This document shows, piece after piece, positions 34,011 to 45,000 of a DNA stretch of 64,000 bases. Below the pieces are notes generated by a model that made no database searches, was not told the DNA's origin, and was given only the letters and a program-made list of their open reading frames with translations. Position 1 is the first letter of the stretch. Each line of letters opens with the position of its first letter. The DNA is from Ampelocalamus luodianensis (lineage: Eukaryota; Streptophyta; Magnoliopsida; Poales; Poaceae): contig CM070634.1 of the NCBI GenBank assembly GCA_036346255.1, forward strand, positions 86,059,020 through 86,123,019, read 5' to 3'. The position numbers were made by a program, and so were the translations under genes.

Positions 34011-34095
34011 AAGGTGATTTATTTCTTTTTACCTCCTAAAATTAATGCGGGGCTCCTAGGGAATCTCCAATTAGTATAGATATAGGTAGATACTT
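34011..34095 (+). repeat. short repeat, right copy (also at 22193)
   Basis: Starts at the right target duplication and matches the left copy: GGTGAT, a T-rich run, GGGGCTCCTAGG, then CTCCAATTAGTATAGAT. The hairpin seen in the left copy is damaged here. Confidence 0.5.
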
Positions 34096-34908
34096 CGAGA
34101 TATTGATCTTGATTCGTGGCATTTGTGCACGGAGGTTTGGGAGAGACACCCAACACTATGAATTCTTAACCGTCAAACTTAATTTAAAATTTGTCGAGCG
34201 CTTAGAGTCGTTTGATTAGTTCGTTCATGTAGGTCCGCTCATTATTAAGTGATCAGAGAAAATGATGCAACGAAAGGCTTACATAGCAATATCAAGCAAG
34301 CTTAGAGACATCCCAGTGCAGTTTGCAGCAAAGGGCGATCCAATTGGGACAGCAAAATCAGTTTCTTTGCCCGCTACCGAGGTACAGTCGTCAATTGTCC
34401 AAACACACGTACGAGCGATCTTGGTTCGCATGTGTGGTCGGGTTACGTAATAACACCCCCACTCCGTGCTGTGGCGGCCCAGTGACAGATCTAGAAGAAA
34501 ATTAATCGGAGGTTATCATACATATTATCGCATATATACAAAGTCACTTAATTTAAAGTGCAGGGTGCACATTTATATGTATATGCGTTTTGATAAAACA
34601 AAACGATTTTGAACCCGATGTCCTGTACACACCTGTAGGTCCACGTGGATCACCCTGCCAGCAACCGCTTCGTACGCCTCAGCCTTGGGATTTCGCGGGC
34701 AGCAATATCTACCTTCGTGGGCACGGTGCACCGACCCGTCAAAAGATCCGTACACGGTCGGGCTATCCACTGATCGGCTGTGAAATGGCGGCCGCGCGCG
34801 CGTTGTACGTACGTAATAACATCGACCTCGTGCGTCTTTGTGAGTGCCACCGTGTTGCGCTACAGTCACTTTCTCATCCAAACTCTCCATTTTATTTGTA
34901 CACGGTTA
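34096..34908. other. unassigned sequence between CACTA and MITE
   Basis: No gene supported. A 62-codon open frame at 34262-34450 begins MMQRKAYIAISSKL, but I do not recognise it and it has no exon-intron support beyond a possible GAGG/TACAG junction. The last three bases (TTA, 34906-34908) are the MITE target duplication. Confidence 0.4.
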
Positions 34909-35204
34909 GAGCATGTACAATGATATAGATGGCTGCTGTCTATAATACTCTCTATGTCATCTATAGACAAAATTAAAAATAACTCATACAATGGGTTGTC
35001 TTTAAGTTATGTATATATATGACCCCACAAAATGTAAAAATAATATGGATACAACAATGAAACAACCATATATAAGAGTATTATAGACTGTCTGTTGCAT
35101 ACCAGACAGCTTCATTCTCTCTCCTTGTTTCTCTCATTCACATCATTAAAAATCTTACGTGGCAAAAATTATAGACTGCTATGTCACCCCCACTGTACAT
35201 GCCC
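34909..35204. mobile_element. Tourist-like (PIF/Harbinger) MITE, TSD TTA
   Basis: A 296-bp element with terminal inverted repeats GAGCATGTACAATG (left) and CACTGTACATGCCC (right, which is the inverted form with two mismatches). TTA flanks both sides (34906-34908 and 35205-35207). It is AT-rich and has no coding sequence, as expected of a miniature element mobilised by a Harbinger-type transposase elsewhere. Confidence 0.82.
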
Positions 35205-35207
35205 TTA

Positions 35208-35549
35208 TTCGACATGTCATCTCGCTACTGGTTGAGCGGAGACCACAGATCCGTGCGTTCCTGTATTGTCCCCGGGGTAGGCAAGCTGGCAAATCAATCT
35301 GATAGCCATGTATAGCAGGTAGGTTTAGTGTTTGTCCTGGTGTTTCTTGAGGCGTCAAGATCTCCCCTGACCCTGATTATGCGTAACATCATTTTTCTGC
35401 ACAGGCATCGAATGGGAGGTTCTCCAGACATTTCTTATAAGATATGCGCTCTGATCATGACATGACCGCCATTTTCAGCACTGACATTGATCGGGAGGGT
35501 GCCTAATGGATATGTATGTGCATGCATAGCGACAACACGTGCAACTGCT
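35208..35549. other. unassigned sequence
   Basis: No gene, repeat or clear regulatory element recognised here. Confidence 0.4.
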
Positions 35550-37375
35550 TTTTTCTGCCAGTCTTGGAATTTTTTGCGGATACAGTATTTTTTCATTGCG
35601 GATTTGACCACACCGATGTATTTGTAAATCTAGCAACGATGCACGGCCACCATACGTCAACGCTGAAAATCACAACATCTGATGTTAGCGCACGGCCACC
35701 ATGCGCCGACGCCGACGCGTGCCCGCCCATGGCCATCACCCTGCCACGTCAATGCCGCTGGCACATGGTGGGCATGCGCCAGCCCCTTGGCGCAATGCCA
35801 CCACACGCCAACCACATTTCCATTAATTAATGCATAGTTAGTTAATTATTGCATAGTTAGGTCAGTAATTAGTTAGGTTATTTTGTTTTATGTTGAAATT
35901 TTAAAGAATTTTAAAATATAGCAAATGAGTTTGAAAAACTAAGAATTTTTTTTTGGAGCCTCCTGACACTGTATACTTACTTGTATAAATTTTTCATAAT
36001 TTTATTCGTTCAGAATTGTTCTCGCTATTTCGTATAAGTGTCATGTTCGTATGAATCAATAAATGTACAAAATGAGCTCCAAAAATTATGAATTTTATTT
36101 TGAAGGGTCCTCACGCAGTGGACTTGATTGTATAACGTTTTGGCAATTTTATATGTGGTCTGGTATTGTCTCAAAAATTTAGGATTTAGGTCACAAAAAT
36201 TTCAATTTTAGATTTCAGAAATCAGGGTTTTATGATTTCATGTGATTTGGAATGTATAAAAAAAGCTACATTACAACTCCATTAGAGATGTCGATATACA
36301 ATATGGCGCTAGAGTACACACGTAACAACTAAAATACACGTACAAATATAGCAAAACAAAATATGAATACAAATATACCCAAACATAATCGCATAACACG
36401 GGATATACCAAAGTCTAGATAAGCTTGTGCATGAACCGGGATATACCCAAACAGGAAGGAGGAGGGGTATTATTTCTTACTGTTCATGCACATGGATGCA
36501 AATTGTATATAACTCCTCCTTCATCCCGGTTCATGCACAAGTTTATCTAGACTTTGGTATATCCCGTGTTATACGATTATGTTTGGGTATATTTGTATTC
36601 ATATTTTATTTTGCTATATTTGTACGCGTATTTTGGTTGTTACATTGTACTCCAGCGCCGTATTGTATATCGACATCTCCAATGGAGTTGCAATGTAACT
36701 TTTTTTATACATTTCAAGTCACATGAAATCATAAAACCCTAATTTCCGAAATCTAAAATCGAAATTTTCGCGACCTAAATTCTAAATTTTTTAGATAATA
36801 CCAGAACACATATAAAATTGCCGAAACATTACACAATCAAGTCCACTGCGTGAGGACTCTTCAAAATAAAATTCATAATTTTTTAAGCTCATTTTCTACA
36901 TTTATTGATTCATACGAACAAAACACTTATACGAAATGGCGAGAATAATTCTGAATGAATAAAATTATATTAAATTTACACAAGTAAGTACACAGTGTCG
37001 GCAGACTCTATAAAAAAAAATCATAATTTTTTAGACTCATTTGCTATATTTTAAAATTCCTTAAAATTTTAGCATAAAATGAACTAACCTAACTATGCAC
37101 TAATTAACTAACTATGCATTAATTAATGGAAATGTGGCTGGCGCATGGTGCATTGCGCTAAGGGGCTGGCGCATGCCCACCATGCACCAGCGGCGTGGCG
37201 GCCAGGGGCGGGCATGCGTCGGCGTTGGCGGCGTCCAGGTGTCGTGATTTCAGCATTGGCGTATGGTGGTCGTGCGCCAATGTTATCAGATTTACAAATA
37301 CGTTATCGGCGTGGTCAAATCCGCAAATACACAACGAAAAAACGCCGTATCCGCAAAGCACTTCGCCACTCTTGC
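35550..37375. repeat. fold-back element, about 0.87 kb inverted arms
   Basis: The left arm (about 35550-36442) and right arm (36523-37375) are reverse complements at roughly 85-90% by eye, separated by an 80-bp loop. Paired landmarks: AACACGGGATATACCAAAG at 36396 with its reverse at 36552, GTCCTCACGCAGTGGACTTG at about 36108 with its reverse near 36839, and ATTAATTAATGCATAG near 35823 with its reverse near 37110. The outer 250-300 bases of each arm are GC-rich with repeated CATGCGCCAG/GGCGCATG motifs; the inner part is AT-rich. No transposase was seen. It could be a fold-back transposon, a MULE with long terminal repeats or an inverted duplication. Clear target duplications were not found. 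Confidence 0.8.
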
Positions 37376-37700
37376 TGGATGATGTGTACACCATGCATGA
37401 CCAATATATACTCTGATGAATGTGTCAAAGACAAAGGGCCCCTGGAAACAGCTCGTCATCATCTGTACCTACCTACTTGGAACGTTTGAAATATGCAAAA
37501 CTGATTAATTGGTGGTAGTGTGGTTCATACGGTGAGCGTAGCCTGTAGGTGAAAGCTGCTGGAAATTTTCTGAATTTAGGAAGGGTAGTAGTAGTATTTA
37601 GACCCAATGCGACAATGGCGGCTCATCAGCTAGCTCAACAAGGGCCTGGCACAATTTAAAACGCAGAGCAACGACGGTTGAGCTTTCTTTCTCCACCGAT
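37376..37700. other. unassigned sequence
   Basis: No gene recognised. It borders the fold-back element on the left and the SINE target duplication on the right. Confidence 0.4.
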
Positions 37701-37716
37701 GATTAAAGTCAATTTT

Positions 37717-37975
37717 TTTTATGTCGAGGATTTTCCTATCCGATTCACATTAAAGAAGAAGCACTCTAACTCGCAAGGTGCCCACGAGAGCAGCGCTCAA
37801 ATCGTGACGGACTGAGAGCCTAAAGCTCTTCTGTGCATTGTTCCCCTGCACAGTCCTCCACACACTGTGAGCACAGTGCTTGATGAGACACCCGGAATCC
37901 AACCCCAAGGATCAAACCCGGGCGGGATGGCTCGCACACCAGCGAAGCCAACCACTCGCGCTACGCGTGGTCCTC
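37717..37975 (-). mobile_element. tRNA-derived SINE, minus strand, 16-bp TSD
   Basis: On the minus strand a tRNA-like head begins near 37975 with GCGAGTGGTTGGCTTC (A-box-like region) and GGGTTTGATCC (B-box-like). The body follows and a run of A residues ends it at the left. The 16-bp duplication GATTAAAGTCAATTTT flanks it exactly (37701-37716 and 37976-37991). Poly-A tail, internal polymerase III boxes and a long target duplication together identify a retroposed SINE. It is not a functional tRNA gene. Confidence 0.85.
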
Positions 37976-37991
37976 GATTAAAGTCAATTTT

Positions 37992-39100
37992 GTAGCGTTA
38001 GTCATGAGATATCTAAATTTTGTGTTTTTACCGAAAATATGTCTCTTTGTCGTGGAACAATGGAGCTATTCAAATAATATTTCTAGGCTGAAGAGGCGAG
38101 TGAAAGCTAGTTGAAAAGCTCATTTTGCTCTTCTGGTCTTCTTCCTTCTTTCTTGTTCCTTCTCCTCCCTTCTTCTCTTCCCTTCTTCCTCCTTTGCGCT
38201 TGGCAACACATGGCGTCTTAGCAGCAGCGGCAGTGGTGGCGCTAGACGATGACGATGAGGGAAGCTGGCGCCACACGAGAGGACCTCGATGTCTGGTAAC
38301 CGCCAGACGTCCATGTGGTGACGAGGACGCAGGACTCCGCGGCGGCGGCAGCGGCTGGCAAGTCGTCATCGTACTTGTGTCGTCCACCCACGCCGACATC
38401 TGGGAGGAAGTGGGCATCGACGAGGGCAAGGGACACCACCTTCTCACCGTCTTCGCCAACTCCCATCCTCGCCAGCGCTGCCTCCCCCCGTTCTTATCAT
38501 CCTGCCATCCTCGCTGTCGTTGCCGCCTCCCATCCTCGCTAGCGCCGCCTCCCCACATCCTCGCCGCCTCCCATCCTCACCAGCGTCGCCTCCCCCATCC
38601 TCACCATTACCACCACCTCCTCCCCATCCTCGCCATCCATGAGGAAGTGGGCCTCAACGAGGGCGAGGGACGATGCAGTCGCCGTGACAGCGAGGATGGG
38701 GAGGAGTCATCGCCACGCTTGTGCCGTTCACCCACACCATCGTTGGAGCGGAAGTGGGTGTCAACGAGCGCAAGGGACGCCACCTCCTCACCTTCCACCC
38801 GTGACGTCGTCTAGGAGGAAGTGGGCGTCGACGAGGACGAGGGATGCCGCCGCCTCGCCATCCTAACCATCGTGCCATCATTGCCACCTCCCTATCCTTG
38901 TCGTCACGACGACTATGGCGGCGCAAGCCCACATGTTCTCGAGCATGGCGATCCCATTTTCAGAACCGAGACAGGCAGAGGAGGAGCTCAGGATGTCGGC
39001 GACAACAACGGCCATGACAATGTTTGTTTATCTTCCTCCGTTCTGTTTGTGAAGAATGAAGGAAGAAGAAGTGAAGGGCATTGAGATCGTTTTGAATTAT
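37992..39100. repeat. GC-rich imperfect repeat region
   Basis: A motif like GAGGAAGTGGGCGTCGACGA recurs at about 38401, 38641, 38752 and 38817, mixed with CCATCCTCGCC runs (38465-38640). Long open frames exist on both strands (the longest, 229 codons, at 38125-38814), but their low-complexity make-up argues against a gene. Probably part of a non-autonomous transposon. Confidence 0.5.
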
Positions 39101-39104
39101 TTCT

Positions 39105-39395
39105 CTGTCCAAACTAGCCAAATATATCATTTTAAATGGTCTTAGTGTTCCATAGCAAATAGACATATTTTTATAGTTTCTTTCAATCAATACACAAATT
39201 TTGGATGTCTCATAGCTAACGTCACAAAATTGTAGTGTCATTGGGTCAATTTTGTTTCATTTTAATGGCCTAAGTGTCCCACAGCAGAGAGACATGTTTT
39301 TGTAGTGTCTTTCGGTGAAGAGACGAAATATGATGTTCCATAGCTAACACCATGGAAGTGTAGTGTTATATGGCCAATTTTGCCATCATTCTAAA
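39105..39395 (+). repeat. about 127-bp tandem repeat, 2.3 units
   Basis: Units align as CATTTTAAATGGTCTTAGTG (39131) and CATTTTAATGGCCTAAGTG (39258), each followed by an AGAGACAT or ATAGACAT variant, then GTAGTGTC and CATAGCTAAC. A partial third unit begins near 39375. No function is evident. Confidence 0.7.
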
Positions 39396-39644
39396 TAACT
39401 CATCCAGCGACGCTAAGTGCAATGCCGCCGGTCGCCGCGTCCTCCAGGCCGCACGCCCACATCCCCCGCCACGGCGTGCACGAGGCCGACGGGCGACCAC
39501 GGCCGGCTGCCTCTCTAGCTAGCCCGCGGTGCTGGCCGTGCAGAGGATGCTGCCGATGCTGAGGGACCATGCTGCGCGGCGCGCGGCATGCTCTAGGAGC
39601 AGGAGAAAAGAAGAGGCCCATCCATCAACATGGCCTAACAACGT

Positions 39645-39835
39645 ACGCGATCCAATTTTTGATGGGCTGGGACGTGATCGCAGATGACGTCCACCCTATT
39701 TTTGATGGGTTTGGACGTGATCGCGGATGACGTCTTCTAACCTATTTTTCTTGGGCCGGGACGTGAAACGCAGATGACGTTCACCATTCATTGTTTTATG
39801 GGCCGGGACGTGATCACGGATACCGCCCACCATCG
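39645..39835 (+). repeat. four-unit 43-48 bp repeat with GGACGTGA and GATGACGT
   Basis: Each unit has a T-rich stretch, GGGCTGGGACGTGATCGC or a variant, and GATGACGTCCACC or a variant. GGACGTGA cores lie near 39670, 39713, 39759 and 39807. TGACGT is a known bZIP (TGA/as-1-type) core, so the array could bind such factors, but no promoter assay or nearby start supports that. Confidence 0.65.
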
Positions 39836-41300
39836 ATAGGCTGGGCCATGATCTAGGGGGCGCGGTTCGTTAGGTGATGGACGGCGCAGGAAGCCACACA
39901 AGGTTGGCCAGCCTCTGCTCTAGGTTCCCCGTACCATGCACACTGATTAACAACCAAATGCAGCAATGATGCATGTAAGCACAGGAACTAAAGGAACTAT
40001 CATGCTTGTGGACGAGTTGTAACACCTCCGGGCATCTTGATCGTGTTCCGTCTTCTTCGCTTCTCCTAGATGATGCGCAAGGATTTTGCGGCGCGCGACG
40101 ACGGAGCACGGGACCTGTTGTCGCGTGCCGGCGTCGACACTATTACGTCGGCCTCGCAGCCTCACCCTCACGTTTCGCCCGTTTGACCTCTGGCGATATC
40201 GCGCATTCGCGCTTCCTCACGGCGGCGTGTGCCGCTTCGGCGCGTACTCTCGGAAAGCGGCGGCGCCCAACTTTTTGGCAGTTGGCACGCACGGTGGCGT
40301 GTCGCTTCACAGATCACAAGCGCGCGGCCGCAAAACTGACACGAGACGATATGCCGACTTGAGGTCGCTGCTTCACACTGTGCAGTTGCCTGTCCGATCT
40401 AGAGCAAGCATCGTCAGTGCTCAGAAGAAAGCTAATCATGCTGAATAATGGCTGTTTGTTTTTTTTTACCTTTGCAAACTGAACCATGTATTAGTAATGC
40501 AAATGAAAATTGGTAGTTGTTTAGTTTGCTATCAAAATTTAGTAACGTTCGCGAAAATTTGGTAATGATAATGAAATCTAATGTTACACACGGACAATTC
40601 GAGGGTCGAAAATCACTCACTAAAATTTTGATAACATTAAAATTTGACTTAGCATTGATCCAAATATCGTTATTTTTTCCCAATATTTGACTTTGCTCAG
40701 ATTTTGGCTATACTAAAATTTTGATTTAGCTCATTTTGACTATAGACCAAATAGCACATAACTCTCCGCATTTGTTTGGACGTGCAACGGAGTTGTTGGT
40801 CATCACAGCTCACTTTTATGTTGATGTTAACAATGCTTCGACGAATAGCACACACAAAGCACTGCATCAACTTTGTGGCTAGTTTCATGTCGTGGAGATT
40901 TTGTTTTCGTCCTATATATGCCTACTCGGATACTCCTAAACTTTTGACAAAGAGACATCCTACATTATTTGATGTAGTTTATTATCGATATTTCCCACCT
41001 CATAAACTTAATCAGGCACATAGCGCAGTGGTGCGTGTCTGCAGCTAGGAAGGCAACATTTCCCACCTATATATATGGAAGCAATTTTATGCCTTCATTG
41101 CTTGCTATGCAGCTAGCCAGACCAAAACTTATCTTTGCTGTGGTGCTGTTGAGTGTGGTCAGAAATTAAGTAGAATTGTTTGTGAGTTTTTTTTTCAGAA
41201 GTGGGTTTTTGGTGTTTGGTTACGGATTCTCGTTTTCCAATTTTGAAACCAGTTCTAATTCCATAAATCCACAATATCTATCGGCATGATCGGTACACCA
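39836..41300. other. unassigned sequence upstream of the kinase promoter
   Basis: No gene supported. Overlapping frames of 118-120 codons at 40006-40448 and a 90-codon frame at 40776-41048 have no recognisable domain. The stretch 40440-40760 is AT-rich and resembles transposon-type sequence without clear ends. TATA-like runs occur near 40909-40920 and 41066-41075, without a gene after them. Confidence 0.4.
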
Positions 41301-41496
41301 TTCACAGACTCCAGAGCCCATCCATCCAAAAGATCTAAAAAAAGGAGCTAGAGGCCCACATGCATAGGCATACCGACAACCAAATCCAAATCCAGACAGC
41401 GGGTGAACGAGAGTGAGACAAGACATTTCCCGTCAAAAAAAAAAAAGAATGAGACAAGACACAAGAAGAGATAACCAGAGTCCGGGCCCACACGAA

Positions 41497-41502
41497 CACG
41501 TG
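41497..41502. promoter_or_regulatory. G-box CACGTG (kinase promoter)
   Basis: Palindromic CACGTG about 240 bases upstream of the TATA box of the ethanolamine kinase gene. A second copy is at 41625-41630, about 110 bases upstream. G-boxes bind bHLH and bZIP factors in plants; a role here is inferred. Confidence 0.4.
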
Positions 41503-41624
41503 GCTCCAGATCCCCGCGCGTGTTGGCCCATCCCAGTCACCGAATCCCCGCCGTCCATGCCACCGCCCACTCCCCCCACCGGTCTCTCTCCCATTTCCAT
41601 CCGGGTCCCAAGCGATACAAGACC

Positions 41625-41630
41625 CACGTG
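41625..41630. promoter_or_regulatory. second G-box CACGTG (kinase promoter)
   Basis: CACGTG about 110 bases upstream of the TATA box at 41739, within the usual range of proximal promoter elements. Confidence 0.4.
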
Positions 41631-41738
41631 CAGTGGAACAGTCGCGCACGATACCCGGTAGGCAGGAGGCAGTCACGCGGGGGCTCGCTGAGCTGACGAG
41701 GACCACTCTTCGCCACGCGGCGGGAGATGAGTGGACGA

Positions 41739-41745
41739 TATAAAG
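41739..41745 (+). promoter_or_regulatory. TATA box of the ethanolamine kinase gene
   Basis: TATAAAG lies 191 bases before the start codon at 41930, so transcription would start near 41770. It is followed by a CT-rich leader (CCTCCTCCCTCCTCTAG), typical of plant 5' untranslated regions. Confidence 0.65.
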
Positions 41746-41924
41746 GTGTGCGCTGTTCGGGATCCCGCTTCCTCCTCCCTCCTCTAGTCCCCCACACTTC
41801 CCTCGCCTGTCGCTCCGGTCGAATCGAATTGAATCGAATCGAGTCGCCTCCAGGAATAGCTCAACGAACTTCCTCTCACGCGCACACGCGAAAGGAGGGG
41901 AGCAAACGAGACGCGCGCGAGCGA

Positions 41925-42098
41925 ATGGTATGGGATCGGAGGGCCGGAGCTGGAACGGGGTCGCCGCTGCCGGCGGCGGCGGAGGTGGCGGTGGTGGTGG
42001 TGGGCAGGGGGAAACGACAACAGCGGTGGCACCGGCGCCGGAGGAGGTGCCCACGTCGGCCGCCGCCGTCGACATCTCGCTGCCGCTCCCCGAGATGA
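41925..42098 (+). other. overlapping upstream ORF, 57 codons
   Basis: An ATG at 41925 precedes the main ATG at 41930 in another frame and runs to a TGA at 42096-42098, fully overlapping exon 1. Its context is weak (C at -3, G at +4), while the main ATG has G at -3 and G at +4, so leaky scanning to the main start is plausible. The peptide (arginine/proline-rich) has no recognisable function; any effect would be on translation of the kinase. Confidence 0.45.
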
Positions 42099-45000
42099 CG
42101 CCCCACATCATGCAAGTCTCCTGATCCTCCTCTCTCTCGTCGGATTTGCTTCTGCTTGCGCGCGTGGGATTTGTTTCGTGCTGATTCGTTCGCGTGCCCA
42201 CGGTGTTCGAGCATTTGTGAGCGGTGTCTAGGACTAGGAGACGGGTCGTGGTGTGTCCTGCTGCGCGCTCATGAGCTGCTGGTGTTGGGGGAAATGCCTC
42301 AGAGAGCGAGAGGCACGAGTGTCCTGATTAATCGCCAGTTTTCAGAAAACAAAAATTCTAATACGGAGGATTGTTGGTGTTTTTTTCAGAGGTCTCTGCA
42401 AGGATTTGGTGAAAGGGTGGTCCTCTCTGGACAGCTCGTGCTTCTCGATCGAAACGGTGTCCGGTGGCATCACGAACCTATGTGAGTTCCTGCTCCTTGC
42501 CAGTGGCATGGCTTGTAGCACTCTAGCACTGTCCTGATTGGTTCCTCTTTCACCTGACATGTTGTAGCAGAGGAAAACAGAAGCCATGTAATTACACATT
42601 CTTAGGCAAGTCAGTTGCTTGAATTGCCGCGCACACCATGACATAACTTTATGACTACGCCTTAAAGATTGCTTGCCGGTACTTTTTGTTCCTAGTATCT
42701 CATCCTTTATGAGATGAGATACTCTTTAGCGTCATTGCTTTGCATCCTTTATGTGATGAGATACTCTTAGCGTCATTGCTTTGCATTTGTTTCTGCTTAA
42801 ATCATTCCTGTTGTCATTACATCTGGACCCACCGTGATTGCAGCATTAGAAATAATCTATCTATCTATCTATTATCTTATTAAAGCAGAGTCAAAAGTAA
42901 TCATCACGCTCTCAACTACTAGAAATTACCACATTAATCGGTGGAAAAGAGAAATATTTACACCGTCAATCCCGGTGAGTCCACATTACAACGGTCTAGA
43001 TTAAAAGAAAGAGTTCATATCAAGTATAATAAAACTGAAATTTGGAATAAAAATAAAATAAACAATTTAATTTCCATACAAAATTCTAAGTAAAAGAGTC
43101 AATTCGGAATAAAAATAAAATAAATAAAATTAGCAATTTGATTTTCAAACGAATTTCCGAGTAAAATCCCTAAATAATTATAAATCAAAATAAAAACAAA
43201 CAAAAAATAGCAATTAGATTTGTATACGAAATCCATCCAAAAAACAACTGAAACTCATAATAAAAAATAAAATAAAATTAGCAATTTGATTTCAATACGA
43301 AATCCAAAGTAAAATCCCCAAATAACTGTAATTCGGAATAAAAATTAAAGAAAATTTAGCAATAGGATTTGTATACGAATTCCAAGAAAAACTAAGCGAA
43401 ATTCGGAATAAAAATAAAGGAAAATTAACAATTTGATTTCAACATGAATTCCAAAGTAAAACCTCTAAATAACTGTAATTCAAAATAAAAATTAAAGAAA
43501 AAATAGCAATTGGATTTGTATACGAATCCCAAGAAAAAATAATTGAATTTCAGAATAACATATAAAGGAAAAATTGCAATTTGATTTCCATATGAATTCC
43601 AAAGTAAAATTCCTAGTTAACTAAAATTCGTAATAAATTAAATAAATTTAGCAATTTGATTTGTATATAAGCTCCAATAAAAAAGTATTTGTATAACTAA
43701 AATCTTTACTACTTAAAAAGACTCTAGTGGTGGTGAGTGTTGTGTTTTTCTTCCTCTTCCCCTCACAAAAAAAGTTGTGTGCCGACTCGTAGGTTCATGA
43801 CTCGATTCCCTTCCTCAACACAAAAAAAAACTTGTGTCCGACTCGTAGGTTCATGACTCGATTCCCTTCCTCAACACAAAAAAAACTTGTGTGCGCCTGA
43901 CTCATTCCTTCGTCAACACGCCCCGCTCGTCTCGGTACGCTCCTCCTCTCCTCAACGCCGCCACCCGCGAAACCTCTCCCCTTCCTCTTCCCTTGTACGC
44001 ACCCCTCTTCGGCGCACCCTCCACACACCTCCATCTCCCCTCTCACCACCAAGAGCTCAGCCTCGCGCCCGTGCCCGTGCCTTTTCCTCGACGCTGGCCT
44101 CCCCACCGCCCATCTCCCCTCTCACCACTGGGAGCTCGACCTCGCGCCCGCACCTGTGCCTTTTCCTCGACGCTGTCCCCACCACCGCCAATCTCCCCTC
44201 TCACCACCGAGCTCGACCTCGCGCCTGCGCCTGTGCCTTTTCCTCGACATCACCCCCACCATCGCCGTCCGAGACCTGTCTATCACGCACTCCTGCGAGC
44301 TCTCCCTTCCCTCGTGATTCCCCTTCGTCGCCATCGTCCGCTCTTTCTTCCCTTCCCCTTCCCATCCCCCTCATTCCGTGAGCCACCGTCCGCCATCCAT
44401 CCCCTTCCCATCCCCCACACCCAAGAGCCACCGACCACCACCCGCAGCCCTGCCCCTTCCCATCCCCTCAATCCCGCGAGCTCCCGCTGCTGCACCTTCC
44501 TCCCCTTCCTCGCGCCACCCCAGTTTCCTCCGCCGTCGCCGTGCGCCAGCCCTCCGCCAAACACCCACATGGACGCCGCCCACTACCCTTCCTTTCCCAT
44601 CCCCCTCACACCCACTCACCTCCCCGTCCACCTCCCTCCCATGGTCGTCATACAACGTCTCTTCCGCGCCACCGCCTCTGGTGGCATGGCGGTGACGGCT
44701 GCAAGGAGGCGCATGACATCACTGGCGCCGGAATAGACGCCTTCAACGCTGGCGGCGATCTTCCCGTTCACAGTGGAGGAGACGAGGCGGAAGCCAATGG
44801 AGGAGAGGAACATGTAGTGGGTGTTCCTGGGGTGCCTCGGCGTGGGCAAGGGGACCTACACAAGCCGCCTCTCCTGCCTCCTCTTCATGCCCGACATCGC
44901 CATCGGCGACCTCATCCGCGACAAGCTCGCATCCTCTGGTCCCCTTGCTATGCAGGTCATCCACTCCTCCATCTCTTCGGAGTTCAGATCAGACCGTTCT

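Noticed and set aside
37900..37975. tRNA gene
   Set aside because: A- and B-box-like motifs exist, but a poly-A end and 16-bp target duplications identify a SINE. No full cloverleaf is formed.
38125..38814. 229-codon plus-strand frame
   Set aside because: Built of repeated GC-rich units; frames on the opposite strand are equally long and no domain is visible.
40006..40448. Two overlapping frames of about 120 codons
   Set aside because: No domain, no splice support and overlapping frames in different phases.
41335..42201. 288-codon open frame on the minus strand over kinase exon 1
   Set aside because: It overlaps the promoter and exon 1 of the intact kinase gene, contains low-complexity proline/alanine runs and has no domain. 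It is a shadow of GC-rich sequence.
43891..44736. 281-codon proline/serine-rich frame
   Set aside because: Made of tandem repeats with CT-rich bias, shared by three frames; only the adenylate kinase-like end is meaningful.
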